From NCBI GenBank assembly GCA_009746045.1, contig RPFO01001175.1, positions 1 through 64,000 of the forward strand: 64,000 nucleotides of DNA. Reading direction: 5' to 3'. The position numbers and the translations under genes are program-made. This stretch comes from Mesostigma viride (taxonomy: Eukaryota > Streptophyta > Mesostigmatophyceae > Mesostigmatales > Mesostigmataceae). Of this stretch, positions 11,786 to 23,400 are shown piece after piece (the first letter of the stretch is position 1; the number at the start of each line of letters is the position of its first letter). The notes under the pieces are model-generated. The model did not search any database and was not told the DNA's origin. It saw nothing but the letters and a program-made list of their open reading frames with translations.

Positions 11786-14146
11786 CAGAAGACAAAACCA
11801 GGGGGGACCTCCTCCTCAGGCTCCTGATCCAGGTTCATCTTCTGGAGATCCAGAGTGGTGTTGGCCACAGTCTTAGTAGTAGCCCGCTTCAGTTCAGGAT
11901 GGAGCGCCCAGCACCGCTCCTTGGTATGCCCGGTGCGACGGCAGTGTGAACAGGTCTTGACCTTCGGACCTGCGGTGTGAAAGACATGGTCTCATCCAGG
12001 TCCTCTTGACAGTGGGGACAGGCCAGTGTACAGGCATACGCAATACGCAATCGTACGGGGCCCATGGGTATTGGGTATAATACGCTCGTACGGGGTATTA
12101 TACGCAAATCTTACGGTGACTCTTGAAAATGCTGTTTTTTGAATGGTTCGGGGGGTTCCTCAACAATCTGACCAATCAGGCATTGTGTTCTTGCAATGCA
12201 CCACATGCCTATATGTGACACATCATCTCATGACATTGGCATTACCGTTGCTGCTTACAAGTACAAGCATTGTCCTGTTTGAGTCTCTTAAAAGCACACC
12301 ATAACAAAGTTGTATGCACAATCAGTGCACACCTGAAAAGGATAATAACACAAGTAGATATGCATGCGCAATGACACTTGCAGAGGTATAGAGATTGCTG
12401 CCACCATTACTGTATGTTGAACTTAAAACCACGTCGTCTCTGGCAGCATGGAATTGCTATATACTAGGACTGAAATACAGCACACGGTCAGTCGGCCAAC
12501 TTGCCAAAAGTAATAAGACATTGTGCCAGAAACAGACATCTTGCCTACTCGTGGTAGGCCACCATGCAATATTGATCTACATGAAGCAAGAATCCATACG
12601 GGCTGCCAACAATGTGGCTAGCGTGCAGGATACCATGCATGCCAGCAACCCGACCCAGCTTCCCTAAACCATTAACACATATGGTACGGTGGCTGGCTAG
12701 CAGCAGCCTGCATGGCTAAATAAGGCATTTATGTGCATCGCGAGTCACACCAAATACCCCGCAGCCTGCGACGTAATGCCTCCGGCGGCCTCTTGCACTC
12801 GCTCACTCTTGCCTCCTTCGCATACGTAGCGCCCATGATATGGCGGGTGCTAGCCTTGCTCGGGTGGTAGAACCCGAGAATTTTGCATCCAAAAGTGTGC
12901 ACGTCACTGAGCTAGTAGTTACCTGTCGGCTGCCCTTTCTTGTTGAGAGTCTGTTCTTTCACGATGTGTGTCCAGACAGTCTCGAATACGGCCTGCATCT
13001 CGTCGGCCCCATCATCATCGTGTTCCATAGACCCACACCATCACCGTCGCTAGCCATGGTGCCTGGATGTCAATTGTGCTACGATTAAATGTTAGGTGCC
13101 AGATGAGCGCCCTTGTTGGCAGACAACATAACTTCGTCACCTAATTTCCTCGTCCTTCGTCTCCTAGACCCTAGTCCGACACGCAGCAATCTGCAGCAAT
13201 GCACGTACAGTCGTACATGCACGGCCAGCTTGGCACCTGCATCTAGTTCCGGCTCCACGTGCCGTCCAAAATGATGCCAGAAGCTACTTCGAACGAGGTT
13301 CATACGCAAAAAATACGCAAAAAATACGCAAAAAATCGCAATACGCAAAAAATACGCAGTGCGTATTTTTTTTCCCATTTTCATACGGAAATCTTGCGTA
13401 TGGCGTATAATACGCGCCATACGGCGTATTATACGCCGTATGGCTGTTCACTGGGACAGGCGAGCTGGGTGGTGTAGACGGTACCGCTGGTGGTGCTGGA
13501 GGAAGACCCTGCACCGTTGCGGTTGACCCGCAGATGGTCATCAGCCTTAAGTACAGCTGCCTTATAGTCCTTCCAGGAAAGATCCACCGGAAGGTTGTAG
13601 GCGGCCAGAACTGGGCCGTTATTATACACGGCTGGAAGACGGCGGCGGTGGCTGGTTACCAGGATTGAGTCATGGAGTTTGTTGCTGCTGAGTTTGTTAT
13701 ACTCGAGATACTTCCGTTCCATCTCATTCAGATGGGCGGCCACCTTCTCCACTGGCACCTTCTCCGTAGCCAGCAGCTCCTCGAGTGTAGTAGCCTGGTG
13801 CGTGGAGGTTGTCTGATCATGGCCATATACTCTGATCATGGCCATATACGTCTACCAGAATTGCCCATGCCTCGTGAAGCAGACCACTAGGGGCTAGGGC
13901 TGCGTACAAAGCTGCAGTCCCATTTACAGCGGACAGGAGGGATGCATATCCAAGGCGTTGCTGTTGCTCATTGATGACCCCTGTGCCTTTGAGAGCCTCC
14001 TCATATCCAATTGCCTTCAGGGTACCTTCGACTTTGAGTTCGAAAACAGGGAAATCGTTTAGACGTTCACCATCGAAAGACAAGTGCTTCAATGCACCCA
14101 GTACTGTCCCCTCCTTGATGCCGTGAACAACACCTGGGGCAGCCAT
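11786..14146 (-). pseudogene. Copia-like gag, broken by a duplication and an insertion
   Basis: The start ATG is at 14146 (MAAPGVVHGIKEG). The first part (LSFDGERLNDFPVFELKVEG… LHEAWAILVDVYG) and the second (THQATTLEELLATEK… EMERKYLEYNKLSSNKLHD… DLSWKDYKAAVLKADD) follow the helical plan of Ty1/copia-type gag. A 19-bp tandem duplication (CTGATCATGGCCATATAC repeated at about 13815-13855) shifts the frame between them. The frame then runs into foreign sequence near 13430. The C-terminal end reappears at about 11982-11786 with a CCHC knuckle C-S-H-C-RRTG-H-TKER-C and ends PPGFVF-stop. So the gag is split by a ~1.4 kb insertion and is no longer functional. Confidence 0.75.
12035..13443. mobile_element. 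Probable nested insertion with GTATAATACGC-type ends
   Basis: The gag coding sequence stops matching at 13430 and resumes near 11982. Both borders carry clusters of related inverted motifs: TATAATACGC/GGTATTATACGC/ATCTTACGG at 12068-12115 and GCGTATTATACGCC/ATACGGAAATCTTGCG at 13380-13440, which are roughly inverted relative to each other. The right border also has a run of ATACGCAAAA units (13303-13360). The interior has no recognised transposase. Exact ends and target duplication are not resolved. Confidence 0.45.
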
Positions 14147-14645
14147 TCTGGAAAAGGAAAAAAAAGGTTTCACTCACTGAGGAAATAGTATTCTTGTTGA
14201 ATCTCACTCAGGAAATAGTGTTCGATGGTTGCAGTCCGCACCAAACTCCAGTCGTAGAGCATAGAGTGTATTGTATGCCAGATCTCGGCGTCGTAAGTAG
14301 TAATGCCGAATGAGCCCCCCTCAAATACGACAAAGGGTCTCGCTTGTGAGTCGTGGACCAGACTGCGCCCTCTGGTCAAAATATGACCAGTCCTTGCATA
14401 TAGATACGTGATTAAATGTCTTTATAAATGAAGCGATTGCCAGAGTATACGATTCGAACACTCCTTCCCAGTTCGGGATCGTGGAACTTGACCTCGACAG
14501 TCTGTCCAGGGCTAGGTATGGGGTCGGAAGCACCCTGAATCGTAATATGCTTATATGGCTGTGGGTTTACGGACATGTATATGTGAAATCTTGACATAGG
14601 GCGTTCAAGAAACTGCTTGCAGAAGGCAACTCGCTTGCGATACCA

Positions 14646-15267
14646 TGTTAAAATATTAAAGGTGGAGGAGGAAAGATCTTTTCACCTTTTGCAGTCAGCT
14701 TCTTTCTCGTTTGTATTAATAATATAATTAATGGAGCACCAGCTCGGCGCAAAAGTAGACAGGTGCCAACTAGGCAAACGCCAACTAGGCGTAACACAAG
14801 CAGCCAACTAGGCTGTCAACAATGAGACTGAGGCTCAGCCGACCAACTCGGTAACCATGACAATTGCAAGAGCAACATTCATGTGGAAAAACACACCGTC
14901 CCTATAGCCGTCGATCTAGGAATAATCTACGGTACAGTTAGGGTGCATCCAGCCGCCACACAAAAGTGGGTGGCTTGCATCAACACGAAAATGATGCGTT
15001 GGGTCACTAGTATTCAAGTACAAGGACATTGCTCCTCCAGGGCAGCACTAATTAGTGAACATAGGGTCGGCGCGAAGCGCGGATCCTGGCAAATTTGTCA
15101 GACGGCTACAGTACCAGCAGGACAGTACTCGGTACGGTACGGATGGCAGCAAACAGTGCTGGAAATATATTTAGTGCCGATTTATACTATACATCGGACT
15201 TTGACAAAGTGAACTGAAAATATTGCCGGTAAAGACGAACAGCAGAAAAGTACCAAACATTCTGACA
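14646..15267 (-). repeat. 5' LTR of the gag-only element
   Basis: 622 bp, nearly identical to the LTR at 11107-11744 apart from a 16-bp indel and scattered substitutions, indicating a fairly young insertion. Confidence 0.9.
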
Positions 15268-15809
15268 GAATGTTCGGGCGCACTTCTTCCGAGTCCTCGT
15301 GCCCTCCTGCGGGTACTGGACTGGTCGCCGCTACCGTAGTTAGCCTCTAGTCGTGGACATAGGCTAAGTACCCGATAGCAATGTGCTATCTGGGGTTTCG
15401 CACATGTAGGCTCGGTCAGAAGTCCCGGCTATATGTGATTCGGCAGGCTAGACTATTCGATAGCCGAGTCCTGCTGACGGACGCCAGTACCCAAGTGGGA
15501 TTGGCGGTACGGCGTCGCCGGTACCCACTCGGTACTGGCATTGAGGTGTCGGATGTTGGACGAGGGTCCTGAGAGTCTAGCAGTGGCGTCGCGCCACTCA
15601 GGCTGCACCACAGAGCCCAACGACCACTGTCGGCTGCTCCAGACGTGGCAGCCGGGCAGGGCGTTGCTTGTCGAGAATGCTAAATGCCCTTGTGCACGTT
15701 GTGTGCGGGGCTTGTGATTTATTGTAATAAACACATGCGTCAGGCCATTGAGCATTAAGAGGTCCATTCGATTATTAACTTGAATTAAAGCCGTTTACCA
15801 TAGACAAAA
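15268..15809. other. Gene 5' fragment then unrecognised sequence
   Basis: 15268-15330 on the minus strand continues the open frame that is cut by the LTR insertion at 11106 (reads …EDSEEVRPNI). An in-frame stop lies just upstream (about 15346), so an intron boundary or decay is implied. 15350-15809 shows nothing else supportable. Confidence 0.45.
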
Positions 15810-17182
15810 TCATGGGAGATCCTATTATGCCAGGCCTGAAATTTAAAAAGAAGTGGATAGATGATGCTGGCTGGCAGACGGTGCCAACAGTAGAGGAGAA
15901 GGCTGCAGAAAAGAAAATTTAAAAAGCAAGAAGGGCGCAGGCAGAGCAGGAACAGCTAGTGGCTAGGCAGCTAGCGACAGCGGTAGCTCAGCAAAGCGTC
16001 AAGGCGGCCGCCCAAGAGCGGCAGCTGGCAGCCCAGCAAAAGCAGGTTACCTCCTTGGCCGAACAGGCCGAAAAATCTGTTTTTTCTAGCCCAGCTAGCT
16101 CGCAAAAATCTGTAAGCAGTATGCGGTCCCCCAGCCCTCAGGCAAGCCCCGCTGACCTCCCCGCTAAGGCACCGTCCCAACCTCCTCAGGAGGAGGGCGG
16201 AATAGCCAAAAGCGGTGGAGAACAAGCGGGGTGCCGATCGTCCCCTCATCCGCTCAGAAAGCGGGGGGGTACGAGAGGAAGCTGAAGAGGGACGCATACA
16301 TGTTCAAAATGCGGACCAAGAAGGTCCCAGGACCCGTCATCGGCAGCATTCAGCTGTCTGATGACGATCGAGGTCACCCTCTCCCCAGGGGTTTCTGATG
16401 GGGAGATTGAGATGAATCCACTCAATCAGGCGGTCGAACAGGCCGCCGCCCAGTTTGTAGAGGCATGCCGTCTTGCACAGTAAGAGCGGGACCGCAAAAA
16501 GACAGCGGCCCGCAACATGACTGCTGAAAAGCAGCTGGCTGCCATGCAAGCTGGAGAGGTGCTCCATGAGCGCCTCTTCAATGAGCTGGTTGTTGCACAG
16601 AGGGACGAGGGGGTCACGCTAACTAACAGAGGACCAACTCAATTCCCTCCTGTTGCAGCTGACCAAGCTGCAGGAGAAGATGCAGGCAACAGAAACGCCT
16701 GCGCTCCCTGCACATACCCTCCCCACCCCTGGCACTGATTTGAGCCAAAGGGTGGTTGGAGGGGCCGTGTCACCAAGGGGGCTGCAGGGCAAAAGCCAGG
16801 GCACTGTCCCCAGCTCCCCCAGCAAACCCCCAAGTGACCCGGATGCCCAGGAGCTCCACCGCCGCAAGGTGGTGGAGAAGAGACTCCTAGAGGCCATGAT
16901 AGCCCGTGAGGGCGGCCTGGCAGCCCAAGCAGCAGAGCTGCAGCGGCTCGGCCAGGCCAAGGGTTTTCCTAGCAGCAGTGGAGTAAGGCAAGGGGAACAA
17001 GACCCTGCGCCTGAAGCTGGAACACCACCAGCCACTGCACTAGCACAGCAAGCTGGAACACAACCACCTTCTGCGCAGGCCCAGCAGACTGCACCCACAC
17101 CAGGGCAGTCAGATAAGGGCAAGGTGGTGGCAACAGGGACCCCCGTGGACCCAACCCCACCCACCCTTAATACACACTTATA
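15810..17182 (+). pseudogene. Gag-like or coiled-coil protein relic
   Basis: From ATG 15811 (MGDPIMPGLKFKKKW) the frame meets TAA near 15918, then reopens as a Gln/Ala-rich coiled coil (ARQLATAVAQQSVKAAAQE…), a Ser/Pro region, and after frame changes near 16260 and 16340 continues as KVPGPVIGSIQLSDD, VTLSPGVSDGEIEMNPLN…FVEACRLAQ and a long Gln/Glu-rich helical segment ending at 17182 (TPPTLNTHL-stop). The order (basic N-terminus, helical core, Pro/Gln-rich tail) is compatible with a gag of an unidentified retroelement, but no zinc knuckle or pol is visible. At least three lesions. Confidence 0.45.
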
Positions 17183-17698
17183 ATGGCTAGCAAGACCAAT
17201 TACAAATGGATAAGTGCCCCAGGTTCAATGTGTAGGCTTCATCGCACTTTACATTCATCGAACCAAAAGGACGAGACTCTCGTCCTCGGACCAATTTCAC
17301 CTAGGTCTGCCACCAAGCTGGCAAGAGGCGCCGACATGGCGCCGACCTTCCAGAGAACTCCGAAACATGCAGGCTGCAGCCCACACAAGATCCTCGGGTC
17401 GACATCGACCCTCGCCAGGCTACAGAATTCACGCATGAGTACAATTTCTCAACCAGCTATAAAGTACGCAGCACCGGCCCCTAGAAGATCGCATACATCA
17501 ACCTAGGCCCAAAATAACTGGTCCGAATCACACAAACTATCATAGTTCCATACAAAAGTCCTGACCAAGGGACAATTCCCAAATTAAGTCCCGAAATGAG
17601 TCCCAAAGTCCTACGGACTATGACAACAACCCAAAATACATAATTTATTCCATGGTTGCGCCCGTTCCAAGGGTCGGGCACGCAACACTTTTTCACAT
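17183..17698. other. Non-coding, possibly LTR-like
   Basis: No gene. The right edge ends ...CACGCAACA immediately before homology to the transposase copy begins (17699). Its texture recalls the LTR at 25999-26571 (both contain a ...CCGACACCGACCCTCGCC... or ...TCGACATCGACCCTCGCC... stretch), so a diverged solo LTR is possible, but no opposite end or target duplication was found. Confidence 0.35.
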
Positions 17699-18692
17699 AG
17701 CTTACCTGGCAGGGCAGGTACGCGTCCCGCCTTTGGCAGCCACACCACGGCAGGCGCATGTCCAGCGCCTCGGACAGGTTTGGCCACCGCAGCATCAAAA
17801 AGCGCAGCTGCGCGGACCCGGAAGGCAGCAGCACCAAAGTGCAAGTGTGAGGTATGCTTGTTGCCAGCGTAAGTACAACGCATTCAACATGCACGCCGCA
17901 GGAAGGACAGTAAAGGAGTAACATCAAACAGCAGGACCCACGACAATGAGCGGGACGCGCTGCGGGCCGGCATCAAGGAAGCCTACTGGTGAACACCGCG
18001 ATGGAGGTGTTGATCGATCTTGAAAAGGCAAACATGGGGAAAGCAGACAGGAACGTGACCTCCCGTGTTATCAGACGCTTCAGGAAGAAAATTAAAAAGG
18101 ACGTGGATGCCTGGGTGGATGTGGCGGATGATGCACGTTTTTCGCTATTTACCCTTAGAAAACTCAAGTCCTTTTTGGGACCCCTAGTCCCTTGCGTCAA
18201 CCGTTTTCTCCGCACGAAGAAGAAAAAAAACCGCCACTGCCCAACAGGTATTTCCCATCTTCAGCTCTGGCAGGGGGCTGCCAGTAAGGGTCATGCTATC
18301 TCCACTTACACGCTGATCCAGGTCCTCGTCATGGACTTGTACAACAGAAATCCGGGGCTTAAATGCTTCTGAGACAAGAAAAACATCAAGATCCGCGTTG
18401 CTTTCTTTGCCGACGGGCACACCATCTACAAGAGCCACACAGCGATTACCTCCTGTGTCATCCGCCTGATTGAAGACGGGATTGAAGACGAGTGGTTCAG
18501 CTCCAAGCACCACTACTCCGTGGCTTTGTTCGAGGGCGGGGACGACCGAGAAAGCCTGGAGGCCAACTGCAAAGAGTATATGGCAGTTGCGGACTGGCTT
18601 GCCGACAATTAACAAACTGCCGGTGATCATAGATGGTGAGGAAACGGGCGTTAGCATGGAGGTCTACTTTCCAGGAGACATGAAAGCACAAT
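17699..18692 (+). pseudogene. Transposase relic, left arm, 5' part
   Basis: Plus-strand copy of the protein encoded in full on the minus strand at 33568-25066. It starts inside the gene (homology begins at CTTACCTGGCAGGGCAGG) and contains EVLIDLEKANMGKAD, DAWVDVADDARFSLFTLRKLKSF and TYTLIQVLVMDLYN. Compared with the right copy it lacks 37 codons (an in-frame 111-bp deletion at about 18066), carries a TGA after GLKCF (about 18371) and a frame change near 18228. Coding resumes to MEVYFPGDMKAQ, where the DIRS-like element at 18693 is inserted. The other half lies at 24082-25036. Confidence 0.75.
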
Positions 18693-19070
18693 CGGGGTTC
18701 TCTGAACATAGTTTCTTTATAGTGATACGGAAGGGGAGCCGCTGATGCTAGGTGAAATAGAGCTGGGTGATGTGATCGTAATAAGGTTGATTAGGCTTCT
18801 AGTGTACGAGTATTACGGAAGATATGGCCTAATTGTTGCGGCCCATACCTTGACGGTGTGCTGAGTACCTTGACGACGGATTTTTGCGTCTAGGTTCTCC
18901 TAGCAGATCTGTGATTGCGGACGGGTTTGCAACAGGCAATATCTGAAGTAAAACTTGACGGCTAAAACTGTTTAGAGGCCGTTGCCGGATCTGGCCGTTG
19001 GTAGAGAGCCGTTGGCCTTGAAACACGATAAAAGCTTGCTCACCTAGCTCATGGCGGTCTCTTTTGTTTT
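18693..19070 (+). repeat. Split direct repeat A1
   Basis: 378 bp, repeated at 23536-23913. It precedes the gag start by 71 bp and so must hold the promoter and leader. Confidence 0.92.
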
Positions 19071-19141
19071 AACGAAGGCGGCGACAGGGGTCAGGGGCAG
19101 CGTAGCTGACGCCCAGAATTCCTTTCTGCAAAGCGGCTGGG

Positions 19142-20200
19142 ATGCCGAAGCCCGGGCGGAAGCCAGGTTCGACAGGTGCTGGGAAGCAATTACCGAAAGC
19201 TAATCCCGAGGTGCCGACAGCTACTAAACAGACGGGAAAGGGCCGACTAGGCTGGCCGACGCAGAAGAAAAGGCTCCATCAGGAGCTCTCCACTTGCTCG
19301 GGCCTGCCTGAAGTGTGCGCTGCCTTTGAGGCGGTCCTCGGGACCGACTGGGTAACTACTGTCAGCCGGTGGTCTGCGGCCCAGCTGGAGTCCGTCGTTG
19401 GACTGCTGGTCGACCACGTGGACGGGCCTGAAATTCTGGCAGCAGCGGACCCAAACGAAGCGCTAGTGGCAGCCCTCCAAAGCGCCCGGGACTTGGCGGA
19501 CTCGGACGAAGAGGAGATGCAGCCACCACGCCGGCCCACGAAAGGGGCGAAAAAGGGGACGAAAAAAGTCGGAAGCCCAGCCCCGAGCAAGGGAAAGGCC
19601 GCGGGGGATGTGAGGGAGCAGCTCTTGGAGCTGGCGGCTATTATTGGCAAGCAGGGGCAGGCGGGCAAAGAAGAGGAGGAGGAGGAGGAGTCCGAGGAAG
19701 AGGATTTCCTGACGAAATTGAAGGATGCGCTGGCCGGGGCAGATGGGGCTTCCAGGAAGCCGAAAAAGACCAAAGGGGTGACGCTGCCCACTCGAGCACA
19801 AGTGGTGAATTGGAGGGTGCAAGAGAGAGTGCTCCCCGAGGTGCTCGAGGATGCCAACGACAATGGAGGGGGGATAAAGAGTTGGATCATGGCTACTCGC
19901 CAAGGGGGGTGGAGGAACCAGGAAAGCAGGAAGGTGGTCATGAACATCGCCCTGGCCATGGACACACTCTTCAAGGAGTTGGGGCCGGCAGCCGGGGAGT
20001 TGGCTGGGGTAGAGTATCTCATGAGGGTGGTGGCAGCCATGCTCCTAGTGGAGAGCCAGGGGTCAGGAGGGTGGAAGGTGGCTGGCCACCTCCTTGCTCT
20101 CAAGGAAGATGCCTCCTTGGTGAGCAACCCGGCCATGAAGATGGCCCTGCAAAGCGCCACGATGATGGAGAAGCTGGGCAAGGCCCAGCAAACCAAGTAA
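19142..20200 (+). CDS. DIRS-like element ORF1, gag-like protein
   Basis: 352 residues, intact, ATG at 19142 just after repeat A1. The N-terminus is basic (MPKPGRKPGSTGAGK), followed by a globular region with LPEVCAAFEAVLGTDWV, an Asp/Glu-rich segment (EEEEEEESEEEDFL, near residues 180-195), a Lys-rich linker and a helical C-terminal domain (SRKVVMNIALAMDTLFKELG… to residue 352). The C-terminal domain aligns by eye with the homologous protein of the second DIRS-like element (45389-46490), including the ending NPAMKMALQSATMMEKLG versus SPAVRAAMSMGKLQHKL. No zinc knuckle. Presumed structural/RNA-binding function by position; not demonstrated by motif. Confidence 0.8.
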   Translation: MPKPGRKPGSTGAGKQLPKANPEVPTATKQTGKGRLGWPTQKKRLHQELSTCSGLPEVCAAFEAVLGTDWVTTVSRWSAAQLESVVGLLVDHVDGPEILAAADPNEALVAALQSARDLADSDEEEMQPPRRPTKGAKKGTKKVGSPAPSKGKAAGDVREQLLELAAIIGKQGQAGKEEEEEEESEEEDFLTKLKDALAGADGASRKPKKTKGVTLPTRAQVVNWRVQERVLPEVLEDANDNGGGIKSWIMATRQGGWRNQESRKVVMNIALAMDTLFKELGPAAGELAGVEYLMRVVAAMLLVESQGSGGWKVAGHLLALKEDASLVSNPAMKMALQSATMMEKLGKAQQTK

Positions 20201-20247
20201 ACACCGAAAGGGTAAACCGCTCCCCCTTCCCACTGCCTCTTCCTACA

Positions 20248-23200
20248 ATGCCTCTAAGCACTACGTGGGGGAGAGTGAGGTCAGCACGCAGACGCCAGCG
20301 TGCAACTCGCCGCCGCCGGACCTTCACTCTACAACACAAGGTGATTACGTGGTTGAATTGGCTATGGCACGGGGGGGCAGACCCTCCGCCTAAATCTGGA
20401 GGCGCGTGCTCCAGAGGAACGGCGGAGGCCCTGAAAAGGGTCAAGAAGCACTGCGAGTGGTACAGTCGCCGCGTAACCGGCGTTGCGACAGGCCCCGCAG
20501 AAGGAAGTGATCTAATCTATGGGAAATGTAATAAGTATGAACAACTTGTGGCGGAGCGGGTGAGTCTGCCGAAGCGCGAGGTGGCAGGAAAGGCGAAGCT
20601 GCTGGATTTGCTGGCGCTACGACCTAGTTGGCGAGAGGTGTACGCGAGCGAAGCCAACTGCATCAAGCCGGAGGTGGCTGCCAGTGCGAGGTATTGGAAT
20701 GTACCTGCCCCCAGCCGAGGGTGCACCATGGCGGAGTGGGGCAAGTTGATGGGGAGGGCAGCGGACGTGGGGATGGTGGAGTTCCGAGAGACGCGGCCAA
20801 AGTGGGTAGACGGATGTTTTGGGGTGGCCAAAGGAGTGGGGGAGTTAAGGCTCATTGTGAATAAGAAGTTGGGGAACGCACTGTGGGTGGACCCCCCTAA
20901 GACGGTGTTACCCCACCTGGGCATATACTCGGAGGTCTATATCAAGGGTCGGTGCTACACGGCCAAGAGCGATCTGGTCTCGTATTACTATACCATCCAA
21001 GTGCCGGAGTGGTGGTGGGATTATCAAGGGCTACCTGATGTGTGGTCCACCGATGTCGGGCTGCCGGGGCGGCGGAGGAGGGTGTGGCCAGTGCTGAAAG
21101 TGCTGGCCATGGGGCACTCCCACGCTGTAGCGCTAGGGGAAGCCATCCATGAGATGGTCCTCTATGCCACGGGCGCTTTGGATCCTAGACGGCAGGTGAA
21201 CCGCCTCACAAGTGTAGGGGAGCTGACCGTGCTTCGGAATGCATGGGGTAACCCAACCGCCCTAGCCATCGAGTACAAGGAGGAGAGCACGAGGGAGATG
21301 CAAATCGACCTTGAGGACCCCCCTGCCCCTATGGTATCCATCACTATTGATGACCTGGTGGTCAGCAATGGGCGCACGTGCGAGGCGGTGAATCGCTTAA
21401 TCGCGAGTGCTATTGAAGACGGGTACGCGCCTAACAACCTTGTGCCCTCCAAGGACAAGACGATCATGGCTAGCCCGGAGGGGGAGGACGAGCTAGAAGC
21501 TCTGGGTGTTGTTCACCGGCGGGATGGGGTGTTGGAGCCGACAGCTAAGCAGCTCACCCTTGTGGTTGCGCACACTCGTGTACTCCTCGAGAGGGGACGC
21601 GCTACCGCTGAGGCGCTGGCGGCCGTCGTGGGCCGGTGGGTGTGGCTGCAGATGCTCAGCCGCACTTGCTTGTCCATATGGCAGCAGAGTTTTAAGTTCA
21701 TCAACCTCAAGGGGTGGGGCCAGCGAACGCGACCTTTGTGGCAAGGTGTGCGCGATGAGCTCGAGTGTGCCATGGCGTTGGCCCCCATGCTCCGTGTGGA
21801 CCGGGGGGCTGCCCTGGCTCCGGTGGTGGTGGCCTCGGATGCGTCTAGTTTTGGGCAGGGGGTTGTCTACGCTGAGATGGCCCCAGCTGAGGTGACGGAA
21901 TTAGCTCGGGCCCGGGAGGTGCGGGGTTACCCAACCCTCCTCACCCCAGGTGAGGCCATGTATGCCGGGCCTAGACCCTTGACCAAGGCCGCGGAAAAAG
22001 CCATCATCCACGGGCGATGGCGCGTCGGGATCAAGAGTCGCTGGCGCGATTCGACCATGCACATCAACGAGAAGGAAGTGCGGGCCGCTGTGAAGGGGGT
22101 GGAGCGCTCGGCCCGGAACCTCGGAACATGGGGTAAGCGGGTGGTGAGGTTAGTGGACTCCACTGCCGCTTTGGGCTGCTTGGCTAAAGGGCGTTCCTCT
22201 TCTTACCGGTTAAACAAGCAATGCCGCCGGTTGTGCGCTCTTACGTTGGTCACCGGCAGCCGCTCACAATGGGTCTGGACGCCAAGTGAGCTTCAGCCTG
22301 CGGATGGGCCTTCGCGGGGGCTTTCCATGGCTGCCTCGGTGGCCGGGTGGGTCCGCGATTTGACTCGCGAGGGTGTTCATCCCAATCCCGGGCCTCGGCT
22401 TGGCGCTAGCTACTTGACCCTTCTTGAGGGCAAGGTGAAGCCGGCTACTTTGATGGTTTACCATCGGGGTCTTAGGTCCTTTTTCGCATGGTGGGCGAGC
22501 CGGCGGGGTCGGGTTGGCAGCTTGTTGCGCGGCTTGACGATAGAGGAATACTATTGCGAGTATGTCGCTTGGGCGCACTCACGGTGTTACAGCCGCCAGT
22601 TGTGTGTCAATGCGCTTATGGGCCTGAATTTGTACTTCCCCCGGGAGGTGCGGGATTGGGCCTTGGCACGAAGTGTTTTGGCTGGCTGGCGCACGTTGGC
22701 ACCCCCTCGTGCCCCCCCCCCATTCCATGGGAGGCTGCGTTTGCGCTTGCTTGTACTATGGTGCTCCAGCGGCAGCCTCGTGCGGCTATGATGGTCATCG
22801 TTATTTTCCAACAATACCTGCGGGTATCGGAGGCGCTCAACCTGTTGGTCGGCCATGTGCGCTTGCAGCCTGATGTTCGGTTGCGGGGTTCGCAGCGGGG
22901 CGCCTTGTTGTTGATGTCAGCTAAGACGGCTAAGGGGGAGGTGCAGTCTGTGGTGATCGAGGATGTCATGACTGAGACCCTCTTGCGGGCTTGTATGCGT
23001 GGCAAGGCGGCCTGGGAGCGGGTGTTCCCTTACGATTATGCCCAGTTCAGCCGGGTTTGGCATCAGGCCACGCAAGCTTTGGGGGTCGACACGGTGTTTA
23101 CCATTCACGGGCTGCGGCATGGGGGGGCTACCTATGATTTTTTGCGGCAGCGCAGCATGGCTGATATTCAGCATCGGGGTCGCTGGCGCAGCAGCAAAAC

Positions 23201-23324
23201 TGTCGCCCACTATGTGGGATTGCACCGGAGCTTGGCCCTCACCCTTCCTGACGCCCTGGTTCGGGCTATCGCCGCCTGCCCCCCGCGCATTTGGCGGAGC
23301 GTCTTTTCTCTGCCTTCCTCTTAA
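20248..23324 (+). CDS. DIRS-like ORF2: reverse transcriptase, RNase H, tyrosine recombinase
   Basis: Replicates and integrates the element. Starting at ATG 20248 (MPLSTTWGRVRS), 47 bp after ORF1, domains are: RT with motif A AKSDLVSYYY (Asp residue 242), motif B MGHSHAVALGEAI, and motif C TIDDL (residues 367-371, TIDD instead of the common YxDD); RNase H with SDAS (Asp 531), INEKEV, RLVDSTAAL and a final ADGPSR; then a 2A-like GVHPNPGP (22372-22395); then the tyrosine recombinase with QYLRVSEAL (Arg 22821-22823), HGLRHGG (His 23106, Arg 23115), GRW and HYVGLH (Tyr 23211-23213). The frame is open to 22791; the recombinase lies in the frame ending at 23324, the switch falling in a run of ten C (about 22711-22720). 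That is either a one-base sequencing/replication slip or a real frameshift. Otherwise intact. Confidence 0.9.
22372..22395 (+). other. 2A-like NPGP motif between RNase H and recombinase
   Basis: Codes for GVHPNPGP, directly after the last RNase H motif (ADGPSR, about 20 residues upstream) and before the recombinase N-terminal domain (LLEGKVKPATLMVYHRG). 2A/CHYSEL peptides end in D(V/I)ExNPGP and cause ribosomes to skip the last Gly-Pro bond. Here NPGP is exact but the E is H and the D is G. The second element has the closer DVHPNPGP at the same place. Confidence 0.6.
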
Positions 23325-23400
23325 GTTCCCTTCATTCTTGTCTTATGCGTCCACCGGTTTTTGTTTTGCCCCTGGCTTGGGTCGCCAGGGAGGGATGTAA

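Larger units (their letters stand above)
11107..15267 (-). mobile_element. Gag-only LTR retrotransposon with 5-bp target duplication
   Basis: Two direct LTRs (11107-11744 and 14646-15267), each starting TGTTAAAA and ending CTGACA, are flanked by the duplication GAATG (11102-11106 and 15268-15272). The gag gene lies on the minus strand, making the right-hand copy the 5' LTR. Just inside it the minus strand reads TGGTATCGC, whose first seven bases fit the 3' end of initiator tRNA-Met (a primer-binding site). A G-run lies next to the other LTR as a possible polypurine tract. The internal 2.9 kb has gag but no protease, integrase or reverse transcriptase, so the element depended on a partner. It is also interrupted by a nested insertion (about 12035-13443). 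Confidence 0.88.

Noticed and set aside
17183-17698. Solo LTR
   Set aside because: Ends in CA and shares short texture with the LTR at 25999, but no TG start, duplicate or target duplication was found; left as a possibility only.
19279-20196. Long minus-strand frame opposite the DIRS-like gag
   Set aside because: Antisense shadow caused by codon bias; composition is Ser/Pro/Ala low complexity and gag homology is on the plus strand.
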